DNA of 64,000 bases from Novosphingobium ovatum (GCF_009909235.1 NZ_JAAAPO010000004.1:62001-126000), one strand, 5' to 3'; shown: positions 9,016-18,438, numbered from the stretch's first letter. Program-made: numbers and translations. Notes: generated from the letters alone by a model not told the origin.

Positions 9016-9525
9016 ATGATGCGGGGCATGAACGCTCTGCTGCCCGATTCGCCCTGTCCGGTTGATCCCCTGACGCCCGGCGCCGTTGACGCGGCGGCGG
9101 TGGCGCGCGGGATTTCGCGGCTGTTTGCCCGCAACGATATCTGGTGCCTGCCTGAAATGCCGCTGCGCAATGGGCGGCGGGCCGATCTGATGGGGGTGGA
9201 CGCCAAAGGGCAGGTGATCATCGTCGAGATCAAGGTGTCGCGCGCCGATCTGTTGGGCGATGGCAAATGGACCGACTATCTGGACCATTGCGACCGGTTT
9301 TTCTGGGGGCTGGCCGCGCATCTGGACCACAGTTGTATGCAGACAGAGGCGTTTCGCCCCGACAGTTGCGGGTTGATCGTGGCTGATGGCTATGACGCGG
9401 AAATCCTGCGCCCCGCGCCGTTGCAGCCCCTTGCCGCGGCCCGCCGCAAGGTGGAGGTGGAGCGGCTGGCTCGCGCGGCGATGCGGCGCCTCTCGGTGCT
9501 GGGAGATACGGCCGGGTTGCGTTAG
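9016..9525 (+). CDS. mmcB: MmcB-family DNA repair protein (PF06319-like)
   Basis: Belongs to the MmcB family, known from Caulobacter, where MmcB is linked to damage-induced mutagenesis and repair. The fold is nuclease-like. Conserved blocks are clear: LFARNDIWCLPEMPLRNGRR, then ADLMGVD, VEIKVSRADLLGDGKW and DYLDHCDRFFW. The D...(I)VEIK arrangement resembles a PD-(D/E)XK core, supporting a nuclease-like role, though catalysis is not proven here. At 169 residues it is full length. Starts at 9016, 9019 or 9028 are all possible because no ribosome-binding site clearly decides. It converges with the DUF1289 gene. No LexA box was recognised. Confidence 0.88.
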   Translation: MMRGMNALLPDSPCPVDPLTPGAVDAAAVARGISRLFARNDIWCLPEMPLRNGRRADLMGVDAKGQVIIVEIKVSRADLLGDGKWTDYLDHCDRFFWGLAAHLDHSCMQTEAFRPDSCGLIVADGYDAEILRPAPLQPLAAARRKVEVERLARAAMRRLSVLGDTAGLR

Positions 9526-9534
9526 GGAGGTGCG

Positions 9535-9708
9535 TTAAGGGGCGGAGGCCGGACGGGTCTGGATCCGCGCCAGCACTTCGGCCTTGGCCTGTGGGGCCAT
9601 GGTGGGCCAAGCGGCGATTTCGTCCATGCTGCGGCGGCAACCGATGCACCAGCCGGTGGCAGTATCAATCCGGCATACGCGGTTGCAGGGGGATGGCGGG
9701 TCGATCAT
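9535..9708 (-). CDS. DUF1289-family small Cys-rich protein, 57 residues
   Basis: A very short gene starting at the ATG at 9708. Its four cysteines sit as C8-x3-C12 and C21-x2-C24 (SPCNRVCRIDTATGWCIGC), followed by RRSMDEIAAW and PQAKAEVLARI. This is the DUF1289 pattern, a probable metal or Fe-S binding mini-domain of unknown function. It ends in TAA, ten bases from the convergent mmcB stop. The Cys spacing is the main evidence that it is real. Confidence 0.85.
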   Translation of the reverse strand: MIDPPSPCNRVCRIDTATGWCIGCRRSMDEIAAWPTMAPQAKAEVLARIQTRPASAP

Positions 9709-9817
9709 CGCGCGCTGTGTGGCGCGGCATCAGCCTATCGGCAAGCGTGCATTTTGATCAGGCGCGATGGCCTTTTGTCCATTTGCGCCCGCCCCCGCGC
9801 CGCGCCATAATCGCGCC

Positions 9818-10546
9818 ATGGACCAGCCCACCCTGATCGCCGCGATCCTTTCCGCTTTGGCCATGACGGCGATTGTGGCGTTGCGCTATGTGCTGGCCAG
9901 CGGCGGCTTTGCCTGGGCCACCCATGTGAAAAAGCCGGGGCTGTATGGGCCGATGACGCGCCAAATCCGGATGGAGATCGGCTGGTCATTGGTGTCTTGC
10001 GTGATCTTTGGCCTGCCGGCGGGGATCGTCGCCTGGGGATGGAAAACGCATGGCTGGACGCGGATCTATACCGATGCGGGGGCGATGCCGCTGTGGTGGT
10101 GGCCGGTCTCGATCCTGATCTATTTGGCCGTACATGATACGTGGTTCTATTGGACGCACCGCTGGATGCACCGTCCGGCCGTTTTCCGCGTGGCCCATGC
10201 GGTGCATCACGCCAGTCGCCCGCCCACGGCTTGGGCCGCCATGTCGTTCCACCCGACCGAGGCATTGACGCAGGCGCTGGTCATCCCCGCCTTGGTGTTT
10301 GTCGTGCCGATTCATGTTGGCGCCTTGGGTGTGGTGTTGACGGTGATGACGGTGATGGGCGTGACCAACCACATGGGCTGGGAGATGTTTCCGCGCTGGG
10401 TGGTGCATTCGCGGCTGGGCAATTGGCTGATCACCGCCAGCCACCATCAGCGCCACCATGACCTGTATCTGTGCAATTACGGGTTGTATTTCCGGTTCTG
10501 GGACCGGTTGTGCCGCACAGACAAAGGGTTGGGACGATTGGACTGA
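9818..10546 (+). CDS. Sterol desaturase / fatty acid hydroxylase-family membrane protein
   Basis: Integral membrane di-iron hydroxylase-like enzyme of 242 residues. Histidine boxes are visible: H106-x7-H114-x3-H118 in the HDTWFYWTHRWMH segment, HAVHH at 127-131, and a C-terminal HHQRHHDLY cluster. These match the FA_hydroxylase superfamily, which hydroxylates or desaturates lipids, carotenoids or sterol-like hopanoids. I start at the ATG at 9818, since upstream in-frame codons encode Pro-rich non-family sequence. It is followed 48 bases later by an MFS transporter. The substrate is unknown. Confidence 0.85.
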   Translation: MDQPTLIAAILSALAMTAIVALRYVLASGGFAWATHVKKPGLYGPMTRQIRMEIGWSLVSCVIFGLPAGIVAWGWKTHGWTRIYTDAGAMPLWWWPVSILIYLAVHDTWFYWTHRWMHRPAVFRVAHAVHHASRPPTAWAAMSFHPTEALTQALVIPALVFVVPIHVGALGVVLTVMTVMGVTNHMGWEMFPRWVVHSRLGNWLITASHHQRHHDLYLCNYGLYFRFWDRLCRTDKGLGRLD

Positions 10547-10594
10547 AGCGCGCCGTCCTGACATTCGCCAGCCGATAATCCCGGCGCGCGTGGC

Positions 10595-11902
10595 TTGTCA
10601 TGGGGCGGTCGGCGGCCTAGGCAATGCCCCGTGTCAGCCAGCCCCACCCCACCAACCTATCTGCCCGATACCGACAAAGGGACTTTCTCGCCATTTCGTT
10701 ACCCGGCCTATCGGGCGATCTGGACGGCCAATCTGGTGTCGAACACCGGGTCGATGATCCAGACGGTCGCGGCCGCATGGCTGATGGCGGGGCTGACCCA
10801 TTCGCATCAATGGGTGGCGATGGTCCAGACATCCTCGGTGGCGCCGGTGCTGGTGCTGGGGATCATCTCGGGCGCGATTGCCGACAATTACGACCGCCGC
10901 CGGGTGATGATCTGGGCGCAGCTGGGGATGTTGATCGTCTCGGCGGTGCTGGCGGTGGTGACGTTGCGGGGCGACATCTCGCCCTGGCTGTTGCTGGCCA
11001 TGACGATGGGCGTGGGGGCCTGTACCGCGATGAACCAGCCTGCATGGCAGGCATCGGTCCGCATGCAGGTGCCGCGCGACGAAGTCCCGCAGGCGGTGTC
11101 GTTGAACGCCGTCTCGTTCAACGTGGCGCGCTGTCTGGGCCCGGCGATGGGCGGGCTGTTGCTGACCATGGCGCATGTGGGCTGGGCCTTTGCACTCAAT
11201 GCGTTGTCGTTTGTTGGGCTGTTGTGGGTACTGTTGCGCTGGCGGCCGGATGCGCCGCCGCGCGTGCGCCGCCCGATGCTGCCCGCCATGGCCGAAGGTT
11301 TGCGCTATTGCGCGGGATCGCAGCCGATCCGCCGCGTGCTGGGCCGGGGGCTGACGATGGGGTTTGGCATCATCGCGTTTCAGGCGTTGCTGCCGATGAT
11401 CGTGCGCGAAGGCCTGCATGGCACCGAGGTCAGCTTTGGCGTGGCGCTGGGGCTGTTTGGCATTGGATCGGTGTTGGCCGGGCTGGTGGTGACGCCGCTG
11501 CGGCGCAAATGGGGATCGCGCTGGGCGGTCAGCTTTGCCACGCTGGCCTTTGTGCTGGGGCTGATGCTGATGGCGCTGGCGCCGGGCTGGGGCGGCCTGG
11601 GGCTGGCGGCGGCGGCTTCGCTGATTGCGGGAATGGGTTGGATCGTGGGCATGACCACGCTGAACATCGTCATGCAATCCCATGCGCGTGAAGACATTCT
11701 GGGCCGCTGCATGTCGCTGTATCAATCAGTGACGTTCGGAGCGATGGCGTTGGGGTCGTGGGCGTGGGGGCTGGTGGCCGACTGGGTTGGCGCGGTACAG
11801 GCTTTGCAGGTGGCGGCGCTGTATCTGCTGGTCGGGCTGGTGGTGATGCGCTGGTGGTGTCCGGTCCCCGACAGTCATCGCCCGCCGGCCCGGACGGGCT
11901 GA
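10595..11902 (+). CDS. MFS transporter, MFS_3/EntS-like exporter
   Basis: Twelve-helix inner-membrane exporter of 435 residues resembling the MFS_3 group (EntS-like, PF05977). After a non-conserved head the family start is evident at FSPFRYPAYRAIWTANLVSN. SGAIADNYDRRRVMI is motif A, and a central NAVSFNVARCLGPAMGG resembles the EntS-type motif. Residues 1-12 are doubtful: a GTG at 10631 (VSASPTPP...) is an alternative start and neither has a strong ribosome-binding site. EntS exports enterobactin, but nothing here shows the substrate, and the iron locus of this window lies 35 kb away. Confidence 0.85.
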   Translation: MSWGGRRPRQCPVSASPTPPTYLPDTDKGTFSPFRYPAYRAIWTANLVSNTGSMIQTVAAAWLMAGLTHSHQWVAMVQTSSVAPVLVLGIISGAIADNYDRRRVMIWAQLGMLIVSAVLAVVTLRGDISPWLLLAMTMGVGACTAMNQPAWQASVRMQVPRDEVPQAVSLNAVSFNVARCLGPAMGGLLLTMAHVGWAFALNALSFVGLLWVLLRWRPDAPPRVRRPMLPAMAEGLRYCAGSQPIRRVLGRGLTMGFGIIAFQALLPMIVREGLHGTEVSFGVALGLFGIGSVLAGLVVTPLRRKWGSRWAVSFATLAFVLGLMLMALAPGWGGLGLAAAASLIAGMGWIVGMTTLNIVMQSHAREDILGRCMSLYQSVTFGAMALGSWAWGLVADWVGAVQALQVAALYLLVGLVVMRWWCPVPDSHRPPARTG

Positions 11903-11985
11903 TCGCCAGGAATTTGGCGCAACTTTAAGGGTCCGTTTACCCAGTTGCGCCAAATTGCGCCCAACAGGGAATCGGGGCGCACAGC

Positions 11986-13263
11986 ATGGATATCAACCAC
12001 AGCCAGTATCAGGACCGCGTTCAGCCCGCGGACTGGGACGATGATGACATCGGCGAGGAAGTGCTGCCCACGGTCGGGCAGGACGAGCGCCGGATGCAGG
12101 TGCGCGCCTATAACCATTGGGCCGGGCTGTTGGGGGATGGCGCGGTGCCACCGATCGCGGCGCTGAAATTGGACCATGTGCCCGACATCGCGATCAACGC
12201 CGTGCTGCTGGATCTGAGCGCTGACGAGGCGGATCCGGGCATCAGCTGGCTGGGGGCCAAGCTGGCGCTGGAATCGGGTGTGGACCGCTTGGCCGTGACA
12301 CGGCTGGCCGATGTGCCGGGCCAATCGCTGACGGCGCGGATCGGGACGCATTACCGGCAAGTGCTGATCAACCACGCGCCGGTGGGGTTTGAGGGCGAAT
12401 GCGTCAACCAGCGCGGCGCGACGATCATGTATCGCGGTATCCTGTTGCCATTTGCCGATGCGGCCGGGCGGATTGCCCATGCGCTGTGCGTTGCCAACTG
12501 GAAGGAAGTGGCCGATGCTGGCCTGAGCGCGCAATTGCTGCGCGAGATCGGCGGCGCCTTTGCGCTGGATCTGCCTGTCGAGCGGGATCTGACGCCCGAG
12601 GTGCCGCTGGAATTATGGGCCGATGGGCCGCTGGCCGATATCGGGGCGATGGTCGATGCCACGCCCGATCCGGCGCAGGCGCTGGGCGAATTGCTGGATG
12701 TGGCGCGGGCTTTGGCGCGGGCGGCGGGCAGCGGGGGTGAGCGTAATCGCCATGCGCTGTATGCAGCGATTGGGGGCGCGCATGACTTTGCGCTGGCGGC
12801 ACAGGATGTGCCCCATGCCTTGGCCGATCTGATCGCGCAGGCCGGGCTGACCGCACAGGCGCGCGCGCCGCTGATTCCGCTGGTCAAGCTGGTGTTTGGC
12901 GCGGCCTATGACAAAACGCGCCTGACCGAATACGCCACCGTCCTGACCCATGCGCAACGGCTGGGTCTGGGGCAGGGCGAATTGACCGCCTATCTGACGG
13001 TTGCACCGGGCGGGCTCAAGGGCATCATTACCGAGGAGCGCCGTTTGCGCCTGAGTGGTGAGCGGCCCCCGCGCGCCATGGAACCGGCCTTTCCGCTCGA
13101 CGATCTGGCGGGTGCACCCACCTGCGCTCCGGCGCAACTGGCGCTGGATGGCGAATATGCCGTGGCGGTGCTGCGCCGTTTGCCCGATGGGCGGATCGTG
13201 GTGGTGGGCCAGACGCTGGAGGACCCGCGCCTGTTGGCCGATCTGGCGCGCCGGGTGGCCTGA
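11986..13263 (+). CDS. PAS_5-like domain protein
   Basis: Soluble 425-residue protein with an acidic N-terminus (QPADWDDDDIGEE). The region around residues 70-190 (YRQVLINHAPVGFEGECVN, then MYRGILLPFADAAGR) resembles the PAS_5 group of alphaproteobacterial PAS proteins. No kinase, GGDEF or output motif is visible. The C-terminal half is Ala/Leu-rich helix that I cannot assign. It may be a sensory scaffold. It stands as a single gene between the MFS exporter and the M48 protease. Confidence 0.6.
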   Translation: MDINHSQYQDRVQPADWDDDDIGEEVLPTVGQDERRMQVRAYNHWAGLLGDGAVPPIAALKLDHVPDIAINAVLLDLSADEADPGISWLGAKLALESGVDRLAVTRLADVPGQSLTARIGTHYRQVLINHAPVGFEGECVNQRGATIMYRGILLPFADAAGRIAHALCVANWKEVADAGLSAQLLREIGGAFALDLPVERDLTPEVPLELWADGPLADIGAMVDATPDPAQALGELLDVARALARAAGSGGERNRHALYAAIGGAHDFALAAQDVPHALADLIAQAGLTAQARAPLIPLVKLVFGAAYDKTRLTEYATVLTHAQRLGLGQGELTAYLTVAPGGLKGIITEERRLRLSGERPPRAMEPAFPLDDLAGAPTCAPAQLALDGEYAVAVLRRLPDGRIVVVGQTLEDPRLLADLARRVA

Positions 13264-13329
13264 GCCCCGGCAAAGGGCGCCGAAAATTTTCAGCACAGGT
13301 TCAGGCAGGCATGATACGCCTGCCGGCCA

Positions 13330-14718
13330 ATGCCGATCCTGCGCTCTTCCTTCGCCCGGCCCGTGGCCCGTTGCCTGACCGCTTTGGCTGGTGTGCTGTT
13401 GGCGGTCCAGCCCGCCTATGCCCAATCGATCCTGCGCGACGCCGAAACCGAGGCCCTGTTCCGCGAGATGTCGGCCCCGCTGGTCAAGGCATCGGGGCTG
13501 GACCCCAAGAATGTCGATATCGTGCTGGTCAACGATCCCGATGTGAACGCCTTTGTTGCGGGGGGGCAGGCGGTCTATATCCATTCGGGCCTGATAAACG
13601 AGGCCGACTCCGCCAACGAGGTGCAGGGCGTCATCGCCCACGAGTTGGGCCATGTGGTCGGTGGCCACGCGATTGACGATCGCGGCGCGAAAAAGGCGGG
13701 CAATATCTCGATCCTCTCGCTGTTGCTGGGCGCGGCGGCGGCGGCGGCCGGCGGGGCAGAGGCGGCCATGGGCATTTTCATGGCCGGGCAACAGGCGGCG
13801 ATGGGGCAATTCCTGGCCTATACCCGTGGCGAGGAGCAGGCCGCCGATTCGGCTGGCGCGCGTTTCCTGTCCACCGCCGGCATTTCGGGTAAAGGTTCGG
13901 TCGAGTTCTTTCACAAGCTGTTGGTGCTGGAAAACCGCCATGGTTTCACCCGCAGCGATGATGTTGCCTTCTATTCCACCCACCCGATGACAGATGATCG
14001 CATCGCCTATCTGACCGATGTGTACCAAAAGGACCCGGCGTGGACGCGCCCCAGCGATCGGGCGTTGGAGGCCCGTTTCGCGCGGGTCAAGGCCAAGCTC
14101 TATGGCTATCTGGCGCAGCCTGCCGATACGCTCAAGGCCTATCCCGAGGCCAATCTGTCGGTCCCGGCGCGTTACGCGCGGGCCTATGCCTTTCACAAGG
14201 ATGGCCTGTTGCCCCGCGCGCTGGCCGAGGTGGACGCGTTGTTACTGACCGCCCCCAACGACCCCTATTTTCTGGAGCTGAAGGGACAGATCCTGCTGGA
14301 GGCAGGCCATCCGGCCGAGGCCATTGCCCCCTTGCGCCGCGCGACCGAGATGACCGGCGCGCAACCCCTGATCGCCACCACTTTTGGCCATGCGCTGTTG
14401 TCGGCGGACGAGCGCGTGGCCTCGACCGAGCATCTGGCCGAGGCGCAGCGCATCCTCAAGGCCGCGGTTGGGCGCGACCGCGAGAACCCTTTCGCATGGT
14501 ATGTGCTGGGCGTGACATATGAGCGGCTGGGCGACCATGCCCGCGCCCGTCTGGCCAGTGCCGAACAGCAATCGCTCTCTGGCCGCTGGGCCGAGGCGAT
14601 GGCCAGCGCCAGCGCGGCCATGGCGGGGCTGCCGGTGGGATCGTCCGATTACCTGCGGGCCGAGGATATCGCCATGGAGGCCCGCTCGGCTCTGGCCAAG
14701 CAGAAGAAGCGCCGGTAA
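13330..14718 (+). CDS. Periplasmic M48-family zinc metalloprotease with TPR tail (BepA-like)
   Basis: Exported protease of 462 residues. A signal peptide ends at PAYAQ (about 28-32). The zinc site HELGH is at 104-108 with a further His at 113, and the downstream RGEEQAAD (about 166-173) supplies the third ligand as in M48 enzymes. After about residue 260, Ala-rich helical repeats typical of TPR follow. This arrangement is that of BepA/YfgC, which handles outer-membrane protein assembly and misfolded LptD. It is followed 45 bases later by a DsbA-like thiol oxidoreductase, so a joint role in envelope protein quality control is plausible. Confidence 0.9.
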   Translation: MPILRSSFARPVARCLTALAGVLLAVQPAYAQSILRDAETEALFREMSAPLVKASGLDPKNVDIVLVNDPDVNAFVAGGQAVYIHSGLINEADSANEVQGVIAHELGHVVGGHAIDDRGAKKAGNISILSLLLGAAAAAAGGAEAAMGIFMAGQQAAMGQFLAYTRGEEQAADSAGARFLSTAGISGKGSVEFFHKLLVLENRHGFTRSDDVAFYSTHPMTDDRIAYLTDVYQKDPAWTRPSDRALEARFARVKAKLYGYLAQPADTLKAYPEANLSVPARYARAYAFHKDGLLPRALAEVDALLLTAPNDPYFLELKGQILLEAGHPAEAIAPLRRATEMTGAQPLIATTFGHALLSADERVASTEHLAEAQRILKAAVGRDRENPFAWYVLGVTYERLGDHARARLASAEQQSLSGRWAEAMASASAAMAGLPVGSSDYLRAEDIAMEARSALAKQKKRR

Positions 14719-14763
14719 GGCCCCGCCCATTCCCCTGTTTTCCAGCATAAGGCATTGATCAAC

Positions 14764-15495
14764 ATGACCCAGCCCACCCCCGTTGCGCGCCCCTTGTGGC
14801 AGGTCGGCCTGGTCGGGTTGGTGGGCGGCGTGGTGGGCGCGGCGCTGTTGCAGGCGGTGCCATTGCCGCTGCCGCGCGCGGGGGCGGATCAGGCGGTGCG
14901 CGATTATATCCTCTCGCACCCCGAAATCCTGCCCGAAGCGGTCGACAAGCTGCGCAATGCCGAGGCCGACAAGGCCATCGCCGCCGTCCGTCCCGAGGTG
15001 GAAAAAGCCTTTCCCGGCGCCGTTCTGGGCAATCCGCAGGGCAAGCAGGTTTTGGTGGAATTCATGGACTTTGCCTGTGGCTATTGCCGCAAGAGCGAGG
15101 AGGATGTCGCCCGCCTGATTGCCGCCAACCCGCAGCTCAAGGTGGTTCTGCGCCAATTGCCGATCCTCTCGCCCGAAAGCACGGATGCCGCCAAATGGGC
15201 GCTGGCCGCGGCCGAGCAGGGCAAATATGCCGCATTCCACCATGCGATGTATCAGGCGGGCCGTCCCGATGCTGCCGGCATCGCGGCAGCGGCCAAGGTG
15301 GCCGGGCTGGACATCACCCGCGCGCAGGCCACCATCGCCCGCCCCGACATCCAGGCCGAGATCGAGCGCAATCTGGATCTGGCGCGCAAGCTGGGGCTGA
15401 ATGGCACACCCAGCTGGATCATCGGCGGGGCGGTGCTGGGCGGCGCGGTGGGCCATGACGAGCTGGCCAAGGCGATCGCGGCGCAGAAACAATGA
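14764..15495 (+). CDS. DsbA-family thiol:disulfide oxidoreductase
   Basis: Membrane-anchored periplasmic thioredoxin-fold protein of 243 residues. One N-terminal anchor (about 13-36) precedes a helical region with DYILSHPEILPEAVDKLR, typical of the Com1/ScsC-like DsbA subfamily. The active site is C105-G-Y-C108 in EFMDFACGYCRKSEED, and the cis-proline loop is NGTPSW near the C-terminus. I use the ATG at 14764; a TTG three codons earlier is less likely. It lies directly downstream of the M48 protease. Whether it acts as an oxidase or isomerase cannot be told. Confidence 0.9.
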   Translation: MTQPTPVARPLWQVGLVGLVGGVVGAALLQAVPLPLPRAGADQAVRDYILSHPEILPEAVDKLRNAEADKAIAAVRPEVEKAFPGAVLGNPQGKQVLVEFMDFACGYCRKSEEDVARLIAANPQLKVVLRQLPILSPESTDAAKWALAAAEQGKYAAFHHAMYQAGRPDAAGIAAAAKVAGLDITRAQATIARPDIQAEIERNLDLARKLGLNGTPSWIIGGAVLGGAVGHDELAKAIAAQKQ

Positions 15496-15554
15496 TCCGA
15501 TCTGGCAACACGAGCATCGCATGGCGCGGCATTCTGCGCTAGGATAGGCGCGTG

Positions 15555-16715
15555 ATGGCCGTTCTCCCTTTTCGCCCCACCCCGTTTTTCGCCAACAAGA
15601 ACAAGGCGTTCTGGCGATTGCAAGTGCTGGGCTGGACCGGCGCGTTGTTGATGCGCTCGATGTCCAGTCTGGCCAATCAGCCCGCCAGCTTTCTGGTGCT
15701 GGTGCTGATCGCGACGATCACGGGGTTCTCGATCTCGTTGATATTGGCGGTGATCTATCACCAATTGATCGGTCAGCGCCCGTTGATCACATGGGGCGTC
15801 ACGGCGGTGGTGCTGCCTTTGGCGGTGTCGCTGTGGGCGTTCATGGATGGCTGGGTGATCATGCTGTACCGCGCCGACGGGGCGGCCAATTTCGCGCAGT
15901 TGTTTATCGGTGTGTTCTACCTGGACGCGACGCTGCTGGGGGCGTGGTCGGCGCTGTATTACGCGATCAACTTCTACCTGAGGGTCGAGGAGCAGAACGA
16001 CCAGCTGATGCGGCTGGAAAATCAGGCGACCAGCGCGCAACTGGCGATGCTGCGCTATCAGCTCAACCCGCATTTCCTGTTCAACACGTTGAATTCGATC
16101 TCGACCTTGGTGCTGCTCAAACAGACCGAGCCGGCCAATGCCATGCTGACGCGGCTGTCCTCGTTCCTGCGCTATACGCTGGTCAATCAGCCCTCCTCGC
16201 GCGTCACGGTCGCGCAGGAGGTTGAGACGCTCAAGCTTTATCTGGGGATCGAGCTGATGCGGTTCGAGGAACGGCTGCGCACCACTTTCCGCATCGACGA
16301 TGGCTGCGAGGAGGGGCTGCTGCCTTCGCTGTTGCTGCAACCGCTGGTTGAAAACGCGATCAAATATGCCGTCACCCCGTCCGAGACCGGCGCCGAGATC
16401 ACCATTGCCGCGCAGATGGTCGGCCAAAACCTTCGGATCACCGTATCCGATACGGGGCCGGGGTTGCAGGGCATGGGGGGCGACCACAGATTGTCGGGCA
16501 TGAGCTTTGACGGAGGAGAGCCGGTGTCGACCGGCGTTGGGCTGGCCAATATTCGCGACCGGCTGGCACAGGCCTATGGCACGCAGCACCGCTTTGAAAC
16601 CTATGAGCCGCCCGAGGGGGGCTTTGCCGTGACGATCGAGATTCCGTTTGAAAAACGCCCCCCCGTTACCCCCGCAATGCAGGCACTCAGCCAGCGTTCA
16701 GGCGGGATGCGCTGA
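15555..16715 (+). CDS. LytS/YehU-type sensor histidine kinase (His_kinase family)
   Basis: Membrane histidine kinase of 386 residues paired with the LytTR regulator downstream. The N-terminal third has about four membrane helices and no recognised ligand domain. A short coiled coil (about 142-165) leads to the His_kinase box LRYQLNPHFLFNTLNSIS with phospho-acceptor H173. The ATPase follows, with LLQPLVENAIKYA and DTGPGLQG, and then a VGLANIRDRL segment. The start is ATG at 15555, immediately after an in-frame GTG. The regulator begins 38 bases after the stop, so they form one operon. Confidence 0.92.
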   Translation: MAVLPFRPTPFFANKNKAFWRLQVLGWTGALLMRSMSSLANQPASFLVLVLIATITGFSISLILAVIYHQLIGQRPLITWGVTAVVLPLAVSLWAFMDGWVIMLYRADGAANFAQLFIGVFYLDATLLGAWSALYYAINFYLRVEEQNDQLMRLENQATSAQLAMLRYQLNPHFLFNTLNSISTLVLLKQTEPANAMLTRLSSFLRYTLVNQPSSRVTVAQEVETLKLYLGIELMRFEERLRTTFRIDDGCEEGLLPSLLLQPLVENAIKYAVTPSETGAEITIAAQMVGQNLRITVSDTGPGLQGMGGDHRLSGMSFDGGEPVSTGVGLANIRDRLAQAYGTQHRFETYEPPEGGFAVTIEIPFEKRPPVTPAMQALSQRSGGMR

Positions 16716-16753
16716 ATGCCCCTTTGCTTAACCCTGTTGACCGGACCACGCCC

Positions 16754-17554
16754 ATGACCATTCGCACGATCCTTGTCGATGACGAGAAGCTGGCCATTCA
16801 GGGGCTGCAGCTGCGTCTCGAAAAATTCCCCGATGTCGAGATCATCGACACCTGCAACAATGGCCGCGAAGCCATCCGCAAGATCAAGACCGAAAAGCCC
16901 GATCTGGTGTTTCTGGATATCCAGATGCCGGGATTCGACGGGTTCTCGGTGGTCAAGGGCGTGATGGACATCGAGCCGCCATTGATCGTGTTTGTCACCG
17001 CCTATCAGGAACACGCCGTCCGCGCGTTTGAGGCGAACGCCGTCAATTACCTGATGAAGCCGGTGGACGAGGACAGGCTGGCTGACACGCTGGAGCGGGT
17101 GCGGCTGCGTCTGGCTGAAAAGCGCGCCGCCGAGGAAGCCGAAAAGCTGAAGACGGTATTGGCCGAGGTGGCCCCCGACGCGATCGAACAGATCGAGGAC
17201 GAGCCGGTGGACCCTGCCGCGGGCCGCTTTGAAAAGATGTTGAACATCAAGGATCGCGGCCAGATTTTCCGCATCGATGTCGACAGTATCGAGCATATCG
17301 AGGCGGCGGGCGATTACATGTGCATCCGCACCGCTGACAACAGCCTGATCCTGCGCGAAACGATGAAGGATCTGGAACGCCGTCTGGACCCGCGCGTGTT
17401 CCAGCGCGTGCACCGTTCCACCATCGTCAACCTGAATCAGGTGCGTCAGGTCAAGCCGCATACCAATGGCGAATGCTTTCTGGTTCTGGAATCGGGCGCA
17501 CAGGTCAAGGTGTCGCGCTCCTATCGTGATGTGGTGGCTCGATTCGTCCACTGA
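16754..17554 (+). CDS. LytTR-family response regulator
   Basis: Two-domain transcription factor of 266 residues. The receiver begins TIRTILVDDEKLA, with acidic residues D9-D10 and phospho-acceptor D55 in LVFLDIQMPGFDGF. The usual Thr (VFVTAY) and Lys (MKPVDED) follow. A charged linker leads to a LytTR domain (about 160-266) with IEAAGDYMCIRT, VHRSTIVNLNQV and the C-terminal VSRSYRDVV. LytTR proteins bind paired direct repeats. I found no obvious repeat upstream of this operon, so its target is unknown. nadC starts nine bases after its stop and may be co-transcribed. Confidence 0.93.
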   Translation: MTIRTILVDDEKLAIQGLQLRLEKFPDVEIIDTCNNGREAIRKIKTEKPDLVFLDIQMPGFDGFSVVKGVMDIEPPLIVFVTAYQEHAVRAFEANAVNYLMKPVDEDRLADTLERVRLRLAEKRAAEEAEKLKTVLAEVAPDAIEQIEDEPVDPAAGRFEKMLNIKDRGQIFRIDVDSIEHIEAAGDYMCIRTADNSLILRETMKDLERRLDPRVFQRVHRSTIVNLNQVRQVKPHTNGECFLVLESGAQVKVSRSYRDVVARFVH

Positions 17555-17562
17555 TCCGCGTT

Positions 17563-18438
17563 ATGGGCGGCGGCATGACTGACTTCGCACTTCCGGGGTT
17601 CGACCTCGCCGCCTATGTTCGCAACACCCTGGACGAGGATCTGGGCGTTGGCCTGCCCGGCGGCGGGCAGGATGTGACCAGCGACAGCGTGATCCCGGCT
17701 GATGCCCGCTTTGCCGGCGTGATGGACAGCCGCGACGCGATCACCGTGGCGGGATTGCCGATCGCGGCGGCGTTTTTCCGCGCGCTGGACCCGGACGCAC
17801 AGATCGAGCTGTTGGTGGCTGATGGTGACCGCGTGGCCCCCGGAACCCATCTGATGCGCATTACCGGCAATGCCCGCGCCATGCTGACGGCGGAGCGCAG
17901 CGCGCTGAACACCGTGCAGCATCTGTCGGGCATCGCCACCATGACGCGCGAATATGTCGATGCGATGGGCGATACGGCCGCCCGCCTGCTGGACACGCGC
18001 AAGACGATCCCCGGCCTGCGCATGGTGGAAAAATACGCCACCCGCATGGGCGGGGCCAAGAATCACCGCATGGGCCTGTGGGATGCGGCGATGATCAAGG
18101 ACAACCATGTGGCGGTGGCGGGCGGCGTTGGCCCGGCGGTGGCGCGGGCCAAGGCGGCGGGCGTGCGCGACATCATCTGCGAGGTCGACACGCTGACGCA
18201 GATCGAACCGGCGCTGGCGGCGGGGGCAACGCATCTGTTGCTGGACAATATGGGACCGGACCTGCTGGCGCAGGCGGTGGCGATCATCGCGGGGCGCGTT
18301 CCCGCAGAGGCCAGCGGCGGCGTGCGGCTGGACACCATCGGGGCGATCGCGGCGTCCGGCGTGGACTATGTCTCGGTCGGGCGTTTGACGCAAAGCGCAC
18401 CTGCCGCCGACATCGGATTGGATTTCGCACCATTGTGA
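17563..18438 (+). CDS. nadC: Nicotinate-nucleotide pyrophosphorylase (carboxylating)
   Basis: Converts quinolinate and PRPP to nicotinate mononucleotide in de novo NAD synthesis. The 291 residues cover the full family length. Key blocks are LDEDLGVG, LTAERSALNTVQHLSGIAT, DTRKTIPGLR, MGGAKNHRMGL with substrate-binding Arg/Lys/His, IKDNH, and EVDTLTQIEPAL. It starts at the ATG at 17563 or the ATG at 17575. nadA and nadB are not in the window. A complex dyad follows the stop. Confidence 0.95.
   Translation: MGGGMTDFALPGFDLAAYVRNTLDEDLGVGLPGGGQDVTSDSVIPADARFAGVMDSRDAITVAGLPIAAAFFRALDPDAQIELLVADGDRVAPGTHLMRITGNARAMLTAERSALNTVQHLSGIATMTREYVDAMGDTAARLLDTRKTIPGLRMVEKYATRMGGAKNHRMGLWDAAMIKDNHVAVAGGVGPAVARAKAAGVRDIICEVDTLTQIEPALAAGATHLLLDNMGPDLLAQAVAIIAGRVPAEASGGVRLDTIGAIAASGVDYVSVGRLTQSAPAADIGLDFAPL

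Noticed and set aside
12613..14196. A 527-codon minus-strand frame across the PAS_5 gene and the M48 protease gene.
   Set aside because: It bridges two real genes and their gap and has artefact composition. The M48 zinc motif on the other strand is decisive.
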